A DNA stretch of 64,000 nucleotides from Haemonchus contortus. Lineage: Eukaryota > Nematoda > Chromadorea > Rhabditida > Trichostrongylidae. Under the pieces are notes generated by a model. That model was not told the origin of the DNA and made no database searches. It was given only the letters and a program-made list of their open reading frames with translations. Where the stretch lies: assembly GCA_000469685.2 (NCBI GenBank), contig LS997566.1, positions 41,332,420-41,396,419 of the forward strand, in the 5' to 3' direction. Position 1 is the stretch's first letter. Each line of letters starts with the position of its first letter. The translations under genes and the position numbers were made by a program. Positions 1 through 10,340 of this stretch are shown one piece after another.

Positions 1-740
1 AAAAAACGTCTGCCAGAAAATGATGACCAACCAAACTTCAACACTGTATCAGTAGAATGTGTGTCTAGCTTTTATTTCAAGGAAATTTGCCTTGTACAAT
101 GGTGACTGTTGTGCAAACGCGAACTTGTCATTATTCGTGAACTTGACGTTTCCTGAGATTTAGTGATACGCTTTTCGCCAAGCGGAGATTTTTCTACAAC
201 AGCTAACCCAATCCACACTCGTTCTAACTGATCGAATCATCCTGAATGCTTACGAGTCTGATTAAACGAGAACTCGTGATAAGTTAACATATTTTGAAGG
301 ATCTGAACTTTCATGTATCTTTTCAGCTCAGCTTTTTCTGAATAAAACTGACTAATTCTCTTGGATACGCTACAATAGTTTCATTTATCGACTCGGCTTG
401 ACATTCTCAAATCAAATTCAATTCCACCGATGAGCCACAACGGACCATGTGATGGAGTCCAGTCGTTGTCGTCACAGACTGATTCGAAAAAAGAGTAATG
501 ATTCAGACATCTACGAAACGGATGTGATGTCACATAACTGGATTTGAAGCCTCTCGAGTTTCGCTTCGAACAGCGCAAAGCGAAATGTGAAACTGAGTAG
601 TCCTGGACTTATGCTAAAAAAGGCATAATTCTACTGCATGAATACATAATCTCACATTCCTCAACATGATGCATACGGTAACCTCATTTCTAACCTTCAA
701 ACGCCAGTTCTACTTAGTGTTCAGGTGATGAACTCCTGTC

Positions 741-1010
741 AGGGAAGGGTTCCAGCTCCCTGTAACATTGAATAGAGACCTAGATATATCGATAGTGCTT
801 GAAAAGTTATTATTAAATATGGAAATTCAGACTGTAAATACCTAAAGGTGTGAGCGTTCAAAGTGTGCATGTTTGAAGCATGGAGAGACAGTGCCAGTTC
901 ATAAGCGCAGTTGCCCGCAATGTCCACAAGGGTCACCGTGGCGTAGTGGCACTACCCTCCCTCTATAGGTAAGCGATAAGGGTTTGCTCCCCGCTGTCGC
1001 GATGAAGTCG
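741..1010 (+). mobile_element. SINE-B copy, present only in duplication unit 1
   Basis: This sequence is related to 13290-13570 and, reversed, to 15660-15496 joined to 14190-13995. It contains a tRNA-like A box (TGGCGTAGTGGC, about 939-950) and a B-box-like segment (GGGTTTGCTCCCCGC, about 980-994). In unit 2 the matching flanks around 20800-20825 lie almost directly next to each other, so this block was probably gained after the duplication. Exact ends and any target duplication could not be fixed by eye. Confidence 0.55.
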
Positions 1011-1206
1011 CGATGCTTCCCCTCCTTCCTCCTTACTGAGGGCTTCTTGATAATAGCTTAACCCGACACTTCATAACGAAATCTCGGACTCCCTCTTCCG
1101 GTTTCTACAGAGTAGTGCTGTGGAAATGGTGGTTTCTTCGAATTTCATCATTGGAGTAAAGATGGAAAGGCTCAACGCGGGCCATCAAAGTATCTTCTAG
1201 GCTAGT

Positions 1207-1470
1207 GAGGACTCGAATTCCATCCTTCCATGTGATACAGAAGGTATTCCATTTAGCAGTGGCGTAGGTATGTGGCCTGTGCAATTACTTGCGCTGGTTA
1301 GCTGATGTACGAGTCAGTGTTCTCATCCTCCTAGACGAGTCTGCCACCAAGTAACCGACCCCAGGGGATAGAAGGCTCGGTTTACCTAGACAGCTACTGA
1401 TTTGGGATTCGAAATCGTGACGATGCGTGTGTAATAGTCAACCACCCGTCACTACACCACCTCCGCCCGT
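1207..1470 (-). mobile_element. SINE-A copy (tRNA-derived), upstream of the first membrane-protein gene
   Basis: Read on the minus strand, a head with A-box-like GGTGTAGTGAC (about 1450-1460) and a B-box-like segment (about 1405-1420) is followed by the family body and the degenerate tail near 1207-1230. It is not evident at the matching place in unit 2 (about 20980-21050). It lies 230 bp upstream of the start codon of the gene at 1698. Confidence 0.6.
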
Positions 1471-1697
1471 AGGAATAAAAGGGCATATAAATTTAAATGT
1501 GTGATGAATTCATACGTAAAGGACATGATTAATAAAGAGATAAAGGAAAATGGATAATCAAGGTAAACTGAGTACAAGGAACCACACCTCGAACCGAATG
1601 TGTACACAAAGTGAATGAAAATCAAAACAAACTCATGATTATCACCGAAACATAGAAGATCGTGGTATGAACCATTCTTAGTTTTTACTTGTGAAGT

Positions 1698-4600
1698 ATG
1701 GCAGAAAGCGACCGAGCGTCGGAGCCAGACGATGGAGCCGGTAAAAGTTGTAAGTATTACATATGTAGATACTGGCCAAAGAGTTTACGTATTCTGATTG
1801 ACTAAAACGAAGATTCAGTCCGGCACTCGGCTCTTACAGTAACCCCCTGGCTTACCCCACCACCCATCCCCGTGTCCTTGCCCAGAGCCTCTTTTCGACG
1901 CGTCGTATATGTGACGGGTAAAAATTTACGTGTTAACACGTGCCGGATTACTGTAAGGCCGAGTGCCGGACTGAATTTTCGTGCCTGTTTCTGATTGACG
2001 TTGCTTTCTCAATTGATTAACATGTTCTCCCATTAAAAGCATAGAATATTTTATGCAGTCAGAATTGAATTGTGCGTTGAGATCGCTGAATCACTTCGTA
2101 ATGTAGGTAGGCAGAGACAGCTTTTTAAATCGGAGATAGCAGCTCTTTTTTTACTTGAATACCTTCTCATTTTTAACCGATTTGAGAATAGGCTGAGATA
2201 GCGAATAGTTGATGATAGCGAAAAGGAACTCATAAAAAACGGGTTATATTGCTCTACAACTTCGTACCTGTAATACTAAATAGATGCAAAGTTGCCCACA
2301 AACGCTGTAATCGAGATGTGCTACCTTCAAGATCCTGCGAGTAATTCGTGATATTTGACGACAGTTACGTGCGATTAGTTGCGATATGAATCAACCCGTG
2401 GCTTATTATAGAACATTTTTTCAGCATCGTCGGTATTTGGATGTTCTGGAAGCATAACGAATTTCCCGTGCAGTGTTTTTGCCCTGATCACCATGGGATT
2501 CACAGGTTATTTTTTTTTGGCGTGATGACCAAGAGGAACTGGAATTCAGTGCTCACAAAATACAGTGCATCATACACAATACAGAGTCAACAGCTTGGTT
2601 GATTTTGCAGTTTCACTCGAACAGGCAGCTCTGATAATGATCAAAAGCAATAGATACGTTATATCCTACTTTATTTAATTCGTTAAGTCTGTCTGTTGGT
2701 GTGTCAGGTGGATGTACGGAGACAGGATGGGAATACCTATGGCAGGTAGCAGGGCCAGACTTCGCTTACGGTGGGCGGGGAGTGCGCAATAGAGGTTTTA
2801 GATCGCAGCTTCATAACTCCTGTTTAAATGGGCCTAGAGGGTTGAAAGTGGACCTAGCGGGTTGAAACTTGGTAGGAGTACAGCGACAGGATGGGAACAC
2901 CTATGGCAGTTGGCAGCTCTACCCAGTAAATGAAATGGGCTCGTTTTTAAAGGTCGATTTCAAAACTACCTTCCAAATAAATTAAGTGGTTCCCAAATGC
3001 TGTTCATACCTTCCAGCAAGGTAGCATTTACTCGTATTAGATGTGTTCGCAATACAAAAGTGACTCATATCTTAATCGTGGAGGATGGTGATCGAGAAGG
3101 GGTAGTGAGAAAGCTAGCATCCAAAAGTTCATCACTTGCGTATACAATCGGAATCGTTGTTCCGTAACGAGACTTTTGTTCAACCGGCTGCACACCATCT
3201 CCTGCGACGTTGGAAACGAAGAACCACTGATTCATTCTACATCTTGCTTATAGAACAACATTGATCGTATCGAGGTAGTCGGAAGCAGCTGTTGTCAGCA
3301 GCATCGTGGAAACCACTGATCAAGGCAGTTGCAAACATTAACAGTTACCCTGCTGGCGGCCTCACTCCCGCAGGTCGTTGCCGACTTATAGATAGCCTTT
3401 GGTAGTTGATCAATGGACTGTACTGTACAGGTGTAACCGTCTATTACGACCTGTATAATAACCGATAGTAATATATAAATCTGCTAGCTCATATGCATAC
3501 GAACGGAAGGTACCCAGATACCGTGCCGTTAATACTGTCTGAGTACGATTAAGCTGTATGAAAGGGCGCACCAGGCTAATAGCAATATTCAGGTTACCTC
3601 CTTCATTGTACACCTAAGGTACCGATAGGTTCTGACTCCGGTATCGTCTCAAGAGATGCCTATTAGAAGTATCACTTAATGTTATTAGCTAGACTATTTG
3701 TGAGCCCACTACAAGTTTGTTGGGCTGCCACTTCCTCAGAAACAATATTTGAAACATTGATAGTTCTTCCCAATGGGTTGCGAAGAACAAGCTGAATCGT
3801 CTGGTTCTCCAAGGGAGAGATAGCACAGAAAATTTTTTCAGACTTCCTTGTTCCTCAAGGGAGAATTTCAGGAGAAACCCGAAAGTTTGCTTCAACGTGG
3901 TGGGAAACGAACCTTTTTTCTACTTCTATTAGGGGAGAATAGTATGATTTCCACCTTGATTTCCTTTCCTCAGAGAGGAATAGTGAAGGAATTAGGCTGT
4001 TTGATTCACCTTCTGTTTCTCACTGTGTAAAGCTAGCGCAGAAAGGATTTGGCCGATGCACCAATCAGGTAGTTAACCAATGAACTGCATGTACAGTTGC
4101 AATCGTTTATTAAGACCTGTATAGCAACTGACAATAATACACAAATCTGCTAGCTTTATACAATATGGTGTGGGCGGTGCCCAGATACCGTATCGTTAAC
4201 AGACTGTCTGAGTACGGCTAAGCCAATGGGATAAAATGGCGCACTGCGCCGACAGAAGTACTTAGGTTACCTGCTTGATTGCACACATAAGATACTGATA
4301 GCTGTGCCTTCGGTATCGTTTGAAGAGGTGCTTATCAAAAGTACTACCTAAAGTGGTTGGCTAGACTACCCCTTATGCTCTCACCGCAATATGGACTTCC
4401 AATTATGTCATCAGAGTGACTGTGTTGTGAGTCCACAACATAGCCACTCCAATGACATAATTTGGAGGTCCATATTGCGGTGAAAGCATAAGTTGCTGAA
4501 AGATTTCCAGTACTTATAAATCAGTCTTTCTCTACTCTAGCAAATTATGGCAAAGTTATAATGCCGATCAACCTGAGCGCGAGCCCAGTTTATATTTCGA

Positions 4601-7314
4601 GTAGGGTACATCGGCCTTTAAATTCACCACGTTAGATTACAGAATACATCCACTACATTGAACACCATGGGGAAAAGTTCATGGTCGTTTAAAGGCACAG
4701 TTCACTATATCCAGATAATGACGAAAAGTGAAAGAGAATGTGTTTAATAGGGTGATGCATTCGAAGAAAGCACAAGATTCGGTGTCTCCAAAGCGAAAAA
4801 AGTTCAAAAACTTGTTGAAAACGGAGATGGACGAGATTGAGATCAAAAGAAAAGCCTAGAAGGGGTGTTTGAACGAGCTATAGAATCATTCACGAGAAAC
4901 AGAGAATAATATTGTAGAATATCAGTAAAAAGTCCTCTTACCACTCGGCGTCCAGCTGATTGCCGAGATTGCTGAACGGTTGGTCCTGGTGAGAATAGCG
5001 CATCGCCTCTACACTCGTCTGTCATGCCGTCGATTGTTGGGCGTGTGGGTCCTGGTGGGAATAGCACAACCAGTATCAGCTCGACACTCATCTGACATAT
5101 CATCGGTGATAGGCGTGGACGTCGACGAATCCGGTTGTAGGACTCATATTATGCTTATCTATTGAGTTGTTCGTCTCTAGAACGTCCTTTCTGTTACCCT
5201 TAGGTAACCTTCGTAGGACACCGTATGAACCATTTTTATCGTGAACGCTGTGTTTGAACACAGCCGCCGCATTTGAGTGCATCTAAGAATCTGTTGACGG
5301 AAACTTCAGAAAAAATGTCTTTCTCATGATCATCTAACTTCTAATGTTATCTTTTTGACGATTCTGGCACCTGTTCCTGTGGAAACCTGTGACGACAATG
5401 GCAAAGTCTGATAGTCTGTACTTTCGAAACGGTGCAGGCGATATATGTATTGTTCCACCTTGACATACACGGGTTTTTCGCGCATAGGACAACACTGTGG
5501 GAATTTTGTCACGTCAGCATAAGGCACCTTTCTGTGAGTAGGGTTGCTTCATTTTTTGCTTTCAGTGTACCTAACAAATTGCCTTATCCGGATTTCGACG
5601 GTCGCGTGTGGATTTCTAGCGTTTCTTGCTGGCGTACTGACTCACCACTGGTACTGGCTCCATGGTGTCAAGCTAACTCGAAGAGAAGTAAGCATGTTTC
5701 ATGAGATTTTCACCATCGAGTAGGTCTAAGATTGCCCAGCATATTAATTGCGGTGGATACAACCTTCCAGATGATTTTCTTTGATGAAGCGAATCTCCTT
5801 GAGACTTCAAACTTATTCGAATATAATCATGGGCCGAACACTGAGGGAACAACGCCTTTTTCAGGTAGGTGAAATTCTAGTTTATCCGCTGTGTCGCTGA
5901 AATCTATCACATCTTCGTTTCAGGTCCAGAAGTGAGTCCCGATGCGCCGACGACTATTTGGCAAGCACTATTCTGCGACGACAAACAGCTCCAGATGCAA
6001 AAGGTATGCGTTCCGCGGTCCCCACAGACCTCAAATTTCCAGGCATACTACCCAGGAGAAGTGCCGTCTATATTCTGATAACTTTCAGTTACCCTGTCAA
6101 GTCCTGTAGGTGAGATTAGTGGGGATGGGAGCCGTCAGCCCTTGTCCAGGGCTCATGAGCATCCCTTCCCATGCAGGAAAAGGGAAAGAAGCTTTTTCAA
6201 TTCGGCGCCTGCGGCTGTCTCAGCCACCCATCAGCCTTTCGGATATATAGTCAGCTTCCATGGATGTTTCCAAGAAGTACTGGATAATCGGTGATTGCGT
6301 TTAACAACTCAGCATGGATTGATCGTGTTGGAGTCACCGCAGTCATGAATTGTTTAAAAGTGAGACTAATACTTCAGGGTAAAGAGTAGCATAAGGCATA
6401 ATACTGTAGCAGGGTGGCATCAGGCCAACGAGTTCATGTTGTGAAGTAGGGGAACAAAGTACTAGAATTACTCTTTTGGTACAGAATGATGCTTAGAGTA
6501 AAATACAAGGCAGCAGATAATGCCAGTCAGTGATTCCGTTCAGCTGTCTTCGACCTTTTCAATTGCCTGGAATTGGGCTCTGAAGACCTACGCCCGAATT
6601 CTGAATTTCTTCTAAACACTTCCTTCTCCTTCCCCATAAAATTCAAAAACGCCACTGTCGTCATCAGAACAATCGCCACCTGGTTGTTCTTTCCAGATGA
6701 CTACCATAGACTTACTATTAATCCTTTGTCAATGAATGAAAGGATCCACTAAGTTTTGTAGTCTGATTAAAGCTCTTTCCTTCAGTTCTACAAAGAGCAC
6801 TATGGTCCAGTCTGGGAAACTGCAAGAAGAAGAGAGCAAGAATGGAAGGCAATACATTCACCTGTGAGTAGTCATACTCCTTCTCGCCATATTATTTTAT
6901 TTCATTAGAATTTTTTTGAGCAGAGTCCTTCGTCAGCTGGTTTGTCCTGAGCTCAGGAACCTAGGCTTGATTCTGGTGTCGCTTCACTTTTGCATTTTTC
7001 GAGGCTTGGTTTGAGTATGGTCTTACCTTAGTTGATGTCGAAGCCATAGTATCGAGAATACAAGCATGCGAGCATGAGGCTCCCCTAGTAATCACTCACC
7101 GCTTCTTTTCGTTACTATTTTCGAATATTCTTACTTTTACCTCCTCCGAAGGTAGCAGGTCGAAGCAAAAAAATATGGGAGATATGTGATTTTTATGTCA
7201 AAAGCCTCGAAATTCTGATGGAGTTGGTCTTTTTTCACGTGCGAGCGATCTCAGGAGTAACTCACGACGTTTTTTTTTCAGAAAACGACGAATGGGGAAA
7301 ACAATCGAAAATGA
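1698..7314 (+). CDS. Uncharacterised two-helix membrane protein, copy 1 (seven exons)
   Basis: I do not recognise this protein. The exons are 1698-1749, 2425-2505, 5566-5687, 5771-5864, 5924-6003, 6786-6863 and 7282-7314. Phases are continuous and give about 179 residues. The N-terminus is short, acidic and serine-rich (starts MAESDRASEPDD). Two adjacent hydrophobic stretches follow, about residues 33-52 and 55-70, then HHWYWLHG. The rest is soluble, rich in charged residues, and includes YGPVWETARRREQEW in exon 6. There is no obvious signal peptide. The paralogue at 21339 keeps every splice site. By hand count about 25 of about 540 coding bases differ and only about 7 residues change, which is what selection on protein would leave. 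A CTTAG acceptor 16 bases before the ATG may receive a spliced leader (inference). The last exon is also open in a second frame, to a TGA at 7389-7391. Intron 2 (3 kb) is full of repeats. Confidence 0.7.
1814..1975. mobile_element. Short MITE in intron 1 of the first membrane-protein gene
   Basis: The ends are inverted repeats of about 28 bp: TTCAGTCCGGCACTCGG at the left (1814) and its complement at the right (ending 1975), both continuing into TTACTGTAA. The whole is 162 bp with no coding capacity. Intron 1 of the paralogue (21391-21843) lacks it, so it was probably inserted after the duplication. No clear target duplication is visible. Confidence 0.65.
2702..2930 (-). repeat. Two diverged copies of a GACAGGATGGGAA repeat
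   Basis: Two units (about 2712-2760 and 2868-2925) share GACAGGATGGGAA followed by TACCTATGGCAG or a close variant. The same repeat is found on the other strand, also as two units, at 9652-9912. Both sites sit beside GTCTGTCGGTTTGT-like text or its complement. I do not recognise the family. Confidence 0.5.
3405..4371 (+). repeat. Pair of about 300-bp direct repeats in intron 2 of the first membrane-protein gene
   Basis: About 3405-3700 and 4080-4371 are imperfect copies sharing, in order, CTGTATA, AAATCTGCTAGCT, CCCAGATACCGT, CTGTCTGAGTACG, AGGTTACCT, GGTATCGT and GGCTAGACTA or close variants. They are separated by about 380 bp of unrelated sequence. A local duplication or two insertions of one element are equally possible. 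Confidence 0.6.
4372..4492. repeat. Long near-perfect hairpin (121 nt)
   Basis: Two arms of nearly 60 nt are complementary with a few mismatches around a short loop at AGT. The outer ends are CTTATGCT and AGCATAAG, and each arm holds GCAATATGGAC or its complement. It abuts the direct repeat that ends at 4371. Unit 2 of the duplication keeps only something like the right arm (about 23500-23520). It is either a very short MITE or a local inverted duplication. Confidence 0.7.
4691..5255. mobile_element. MITE-K copy in intron 2 of the first membrane-protein gene
   Basis: The left end reads AAAGGCACAGTTCACTAT and the right end is its degenerate complement (CGTGAACGCTGTGTTT). Internal text such as GTGTGGGTCCTGGTG and GGACGAGCTATA is shared with the other family members. 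Unit 2 has a copy in the same intron (23717-24453), so this insertion predates the duplication. Confidence 0.65.
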
Positions 7315-7880
7315 TTGGAGCTTCAGCTGATCCGTTTTTACGATTAAAATGTGGATTTTTAAAGTTACTCCAAGCGCATATCGTTGTTTGAATGTCTAGT
7401 AATTCACGTGTCATTTCATAAATATGCGTGGTCTACTGTTTACCATATCACTGGGGGGATGCCTACATTTGATCAGTCTGATTCTCCTTCTCGGATTGTT
7501 TTCGTATTTCGGAATGTCCTGTTCCACCCTGCGCCCTGGGAACCATGTAAATTATGCACGTCGTGAGAAATCGCTACCCATTCTAAATGGAACATGCATG
7601 AACTCTAAACAAGACTGAAGGAGGAATTTTCTTCAGTGGATCTCCTGAATATGACCTCGGTAGGTGATAGGAAGTCATAGCAACCAAACGGGGCAGAAAA
7701 AGACTCAAGGTCTAGGAAGCAGAGGCCACAGGATTCATCGAACTCATCATATTAATGTCGAGGGAGGAGTGAAACGAGGAAGAAAGAATAGGAAGAGGGG
7801 TAAGGTAGGAGGCACTGGGAGGGGTAGTATATGACTGCTTGGGTGAAATTTTTTCTGACAAATCGTTATCGTTACAAATT

Positions 7881-8485
7881 TAGTATATGTTAACGTAATT
7901 ATTGAGTTTTTTAGTTTAGTCACGCAATTTTATTTGGGTATCTTGATGATGTCAGTATTTTGATGCGATACATTTTAATATGGTAAACCTTATCAGAAGC
8001 TAGACGATTTATTTCCTTTCTGACAAAAAAGTTGATTAATTTCAAATTGTTTACATCGCAACTTCTTCATAGGAGCCTCTATGATTTCACATATCAAAAT
8101 TTTATTTTTCTGCTGTGGTAGAGAGCTTTTCTATTTTATGATCTGTGTATAGCGCATCAATTTTTTTCGCACTATATGTTCGTTCTTTTCATTTTTCCCA
8201 ACATTATCAGACCTATCCATTCTCAAATTTCCTTTCAGGGGTAAAAATCGCTTTTCTGTGGACTTTTTTCCTTTGAGAAAATGTGCAAATCTAGCAGTGT
8301 ACATGAAGATATCATCATTTCCATCAAAATGGGTCTGAATATTTCTTGGTCGTCCCATTTCAAATACTATAGATAGAGAACAACTTGTTCCGGGCGGTAC
8401 ACCCCCTTGTGGTGGACACGTATTTTTCCCGAAGTTTCAGTTTCACCCATCAAAATCTCAACTGTTAGTAAATTAAAGGTCCACT
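7881..8485. other. Intergenic, AT-rich, no gene seen
   Basis: Beyond the end of the duplicated block no exon with splice support could be found on either strand. A 75-codon minus-strand frame (8131-8358) has no recognisable motif and looks like chance. Confidence 0.4.
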
Positions 8486-9087
8486 AAAGGCACAGTCCAC
8501 GATAATTCAAAGGCCGGGAACGTCAATGGCTTTCCCGCCTCTCGATCGATGTCACGTCATCACGTCAGACGAGTGTCGAGACAGTACAGAGTGCAACTAT
8601 TCGTTCTAGGACCCACACACAATCAGCTGGTCACCGAGTGACGAGGAGCTGTTTTTCTCCCATTCTTTTTTTCCTCTGTTATTCTTTTTGCTGCCGCGAT
8701 CCCTTATTTAATTTCCTACTACTAGAGGCTAAAAAAGGGAGTTACTTTTGTTCTCACTAGGGTTTTTTATTTACTCAACTTTTGTTCTCACTAGGGTTTT
8801 TTATTTACTCATGCTTATGAGTGAATAAATTTTTGTCACCATAACCTGTTATTCGTACCAGGACCCACATGTACGCAGTGAGACACATTGCGTCCAGAAG
8901 CCCCACTCCTCTTCATTTTTCTGGTCTCATTCTCGTCCAGCCCCCTTCTTAACGGTTTTTGGAGCCTTTTTTCACTTTGGAGAAACTTATTCACGCAGTT
9001 TCTCCACCTTCATCGCACTATTTTCGACCTTGTCTTCCATTTTCATCATAATCTAGATTACCCGAAATTATCGTGAACTGTGCCTTA
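8486..9087. mobile_element. MITE-K copy with both ends preserved
   Basis: The left end reads AAAGGCACAGTCCACGATAA and the right end TTATCGTGAACTGTGCCTT, clear inverted repeats. The interior has no transposase, so any movement would depend on an enzyme supplied elsewhere. The 15-bp word TCAACTGTTAGTAAA lies just outside both ends (8458-8472 and 9094-9108). An internal 34-bp tandem duplication is listed separately. Confidence 0.75.
8744..8811 (+). repeat. Perfect 34-bp tandem duplication inside MITE-K
   Basis: Two adjacent identical 34-bp units (8744-8777 and 8778-8811) contain CTCACTAGGG and TTATTTACTC. Perfect identity in an otherwise diverged element suggests a recent slippage event. Confidence 0.85.
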
Positions 9088-9320
9088 AAATATTCAACTG
9101 TTAGTAAAATCAACCCATCAAAGATTCAAATGTTTAAAAACCAAAAATCAAAAACCAAAGCCTCGGGCGGTACTCACAAATGTTTCGAGTGACGATAACA
9201 CTATTATCAGGTGATGTCAGTGGACCATTCTCTTCACAGAGATACCGTTTCTTAAAAGTTCCAGATAACTATGCGGTCGACTGAGTTTTGTTGCAAATGA
9301 TATCGAACAAAGAGGGACCT

Positions 9321-9608
9321 TCACTGAGTAACAAACCTTGCTGGGTAGCGGTCGTAATCTAGTGGCAAGAAATGAACAAAATTCTCATCCGCTTGACGTA
9401 GTGCCTCTAAGGGGTCCCTACCACTAAGCTTACCCCTCACTTTTGTCTCCCTACTCCACCATCCCGTCTTATCGAATGAAACATACTGAACAGTCAAAGC
9501 TACATCGTAAATACCAAACGCGATAGGATTTTGACCGGTACTTGGCTCTTGCTTTCTTAGACTCTCATCTTCTCTTAAAACAGAAGTTACGGATTTCAGC
9601 TCAAACAT
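9321..9608 (-). CDS. Unassigned 95-codon open frame
   Basis: The frame opens with an ATG at 9608 and runs 95 codons to a TGA. Composition is protein-like, with mixed charge and few rare residues; segments include FGIYDVALTVQYVSFD and PLDYDRYPARFV. I do not recognise it. No flanking splice sites give an obvious extension and no paralogue is seen in the window. It could be a single-exon gene, an exon of a larger gene, or a fragment of an unfamiliar transposon. Confidence 0.25.
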   Translation of the reverse strand: MFELKSVTSVLREDESLRKQEPSTGQNPIAFGIYDVALTVQYVSFDKTGWWSRETKVRGKLSGRDPLEALRQADENFVHFLPLDYDRYPARFVTQ

Positions 9609-9623
9609 TTACTTTGCGCAACA

Positions 9624-9912
9624 CCCCCCCCCCCCCCTCCCCCGTGAGCTGATGTGAGTTTGGTCTTGCTATCTGCCATGAGGGGGCCCATCCCGTCGCC
9701 TGTACTCCTACCAAATTTCAACGTCCTAGGTCCGCTAGTACAGAAGCTACGAATATACGGTCAGAAATTTCTATCGCGCACGCCCCGCCCCGTGTGGACG
9801 TGGACTGGTCCTGCTACCTGCCATGAGTGTTCCCATCCTGTCTCTTGTACTCCTACCAAATTTGAACGTTTTAGGTCCACGGGAACAGGAGTTGTGAATT
9901 TCCGGTCAAACA
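9624..9912 (+). repeat. C-tract followed by two tandem units of the GACAGG repeat family
   Basis: A run of 14 C, interrupted by T and followed by more C (9624-9643), precedes two units of about 130 bp (about 9652-9790 and 9795-9912). Each unit carries TGCCATGAG, CCCATCC and GTACTCCTACCAAATTT. They are the complement of the repeat at 2702-2930. A CCGACAAACCAACAGACAC stretch follows at about 9930-9955. Confidence 0.6.
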
Positions 9913-10245
9913 CACACACGCTCTAACAAATACACCGACAAACCAACAGACACACTTAGCGAATTATGTATAGTAGGGTCTAATTGCCTCCATAATTCCC
10001 CACAACTCCTTTTTTAACAGCTTTTATTCATAAACCATAGACTATTTTCACTTATTGATGTCAGCTGATTCATTCCTGAGCATATACCCAATTTAGAACA
10101 TCTAAAAAAGTTAAGAGGAGAAAAGAGAAGCATAGCCATACGCAACAAATAGCATGCAAATTTATGAAGCGTTCCTGAACGTTTTCGGGAAGAGATGATA
10201 TATTGACAAGTAGTGCGCGCTCGCAACGCATTGTCCGGCTACTGG

Positions 10246-10340
10246 ATTGTTACTCGCCCAGGTCAACCAAGCCTTTTATGCCTTTGGGGTTGATCAGTTA
10301 CCACCAGATTCGTCCGAGAGGGTAGAAACAGTTCTCACCA
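10246..10340 (+). mobile_element. SINE-A body fragment without its tRNA-like head
   Basis: GCCCAGGTCAACCAAGCCTT and the following GGGGTTGATCAGTTACC match the middle of the full copy at 51508-51759. Head and tail are missing or unrecognisable. Confidence 0.5.

Larger units (their letters stand above)
1..7880. repeat. Segmental duplication, unit 1
   Basis: This block matches about 20095-26615 in the same orientation. The match covers the upstream flank, all seven exons of the membrane-protein gene, much of the introns and about 500 bp of 3' flank. It begins at or before the left edge and fades after about 7880. Exons are close to identical; introns differ by many substitutions and by insertions found in only one copy. 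Clear anchors are the first exon (1698 vs 21339), exon 3 (5566 vs 24660) and the 3' flank (7391 vs 26110). The blocks lie head to tail about 12 kb apart, so an ordinary dispersed duplication followed by repeat insertion would explain them. Confidence 0.85.

Noticed and set aside
6930..7160. Extra exon between exons 6 and 7 of the first membrane-protein gene
   Set aside because: A plus-strand frame is open here, but the acceptor is not conserved in the paralogue and the phase does not fit exon 6.
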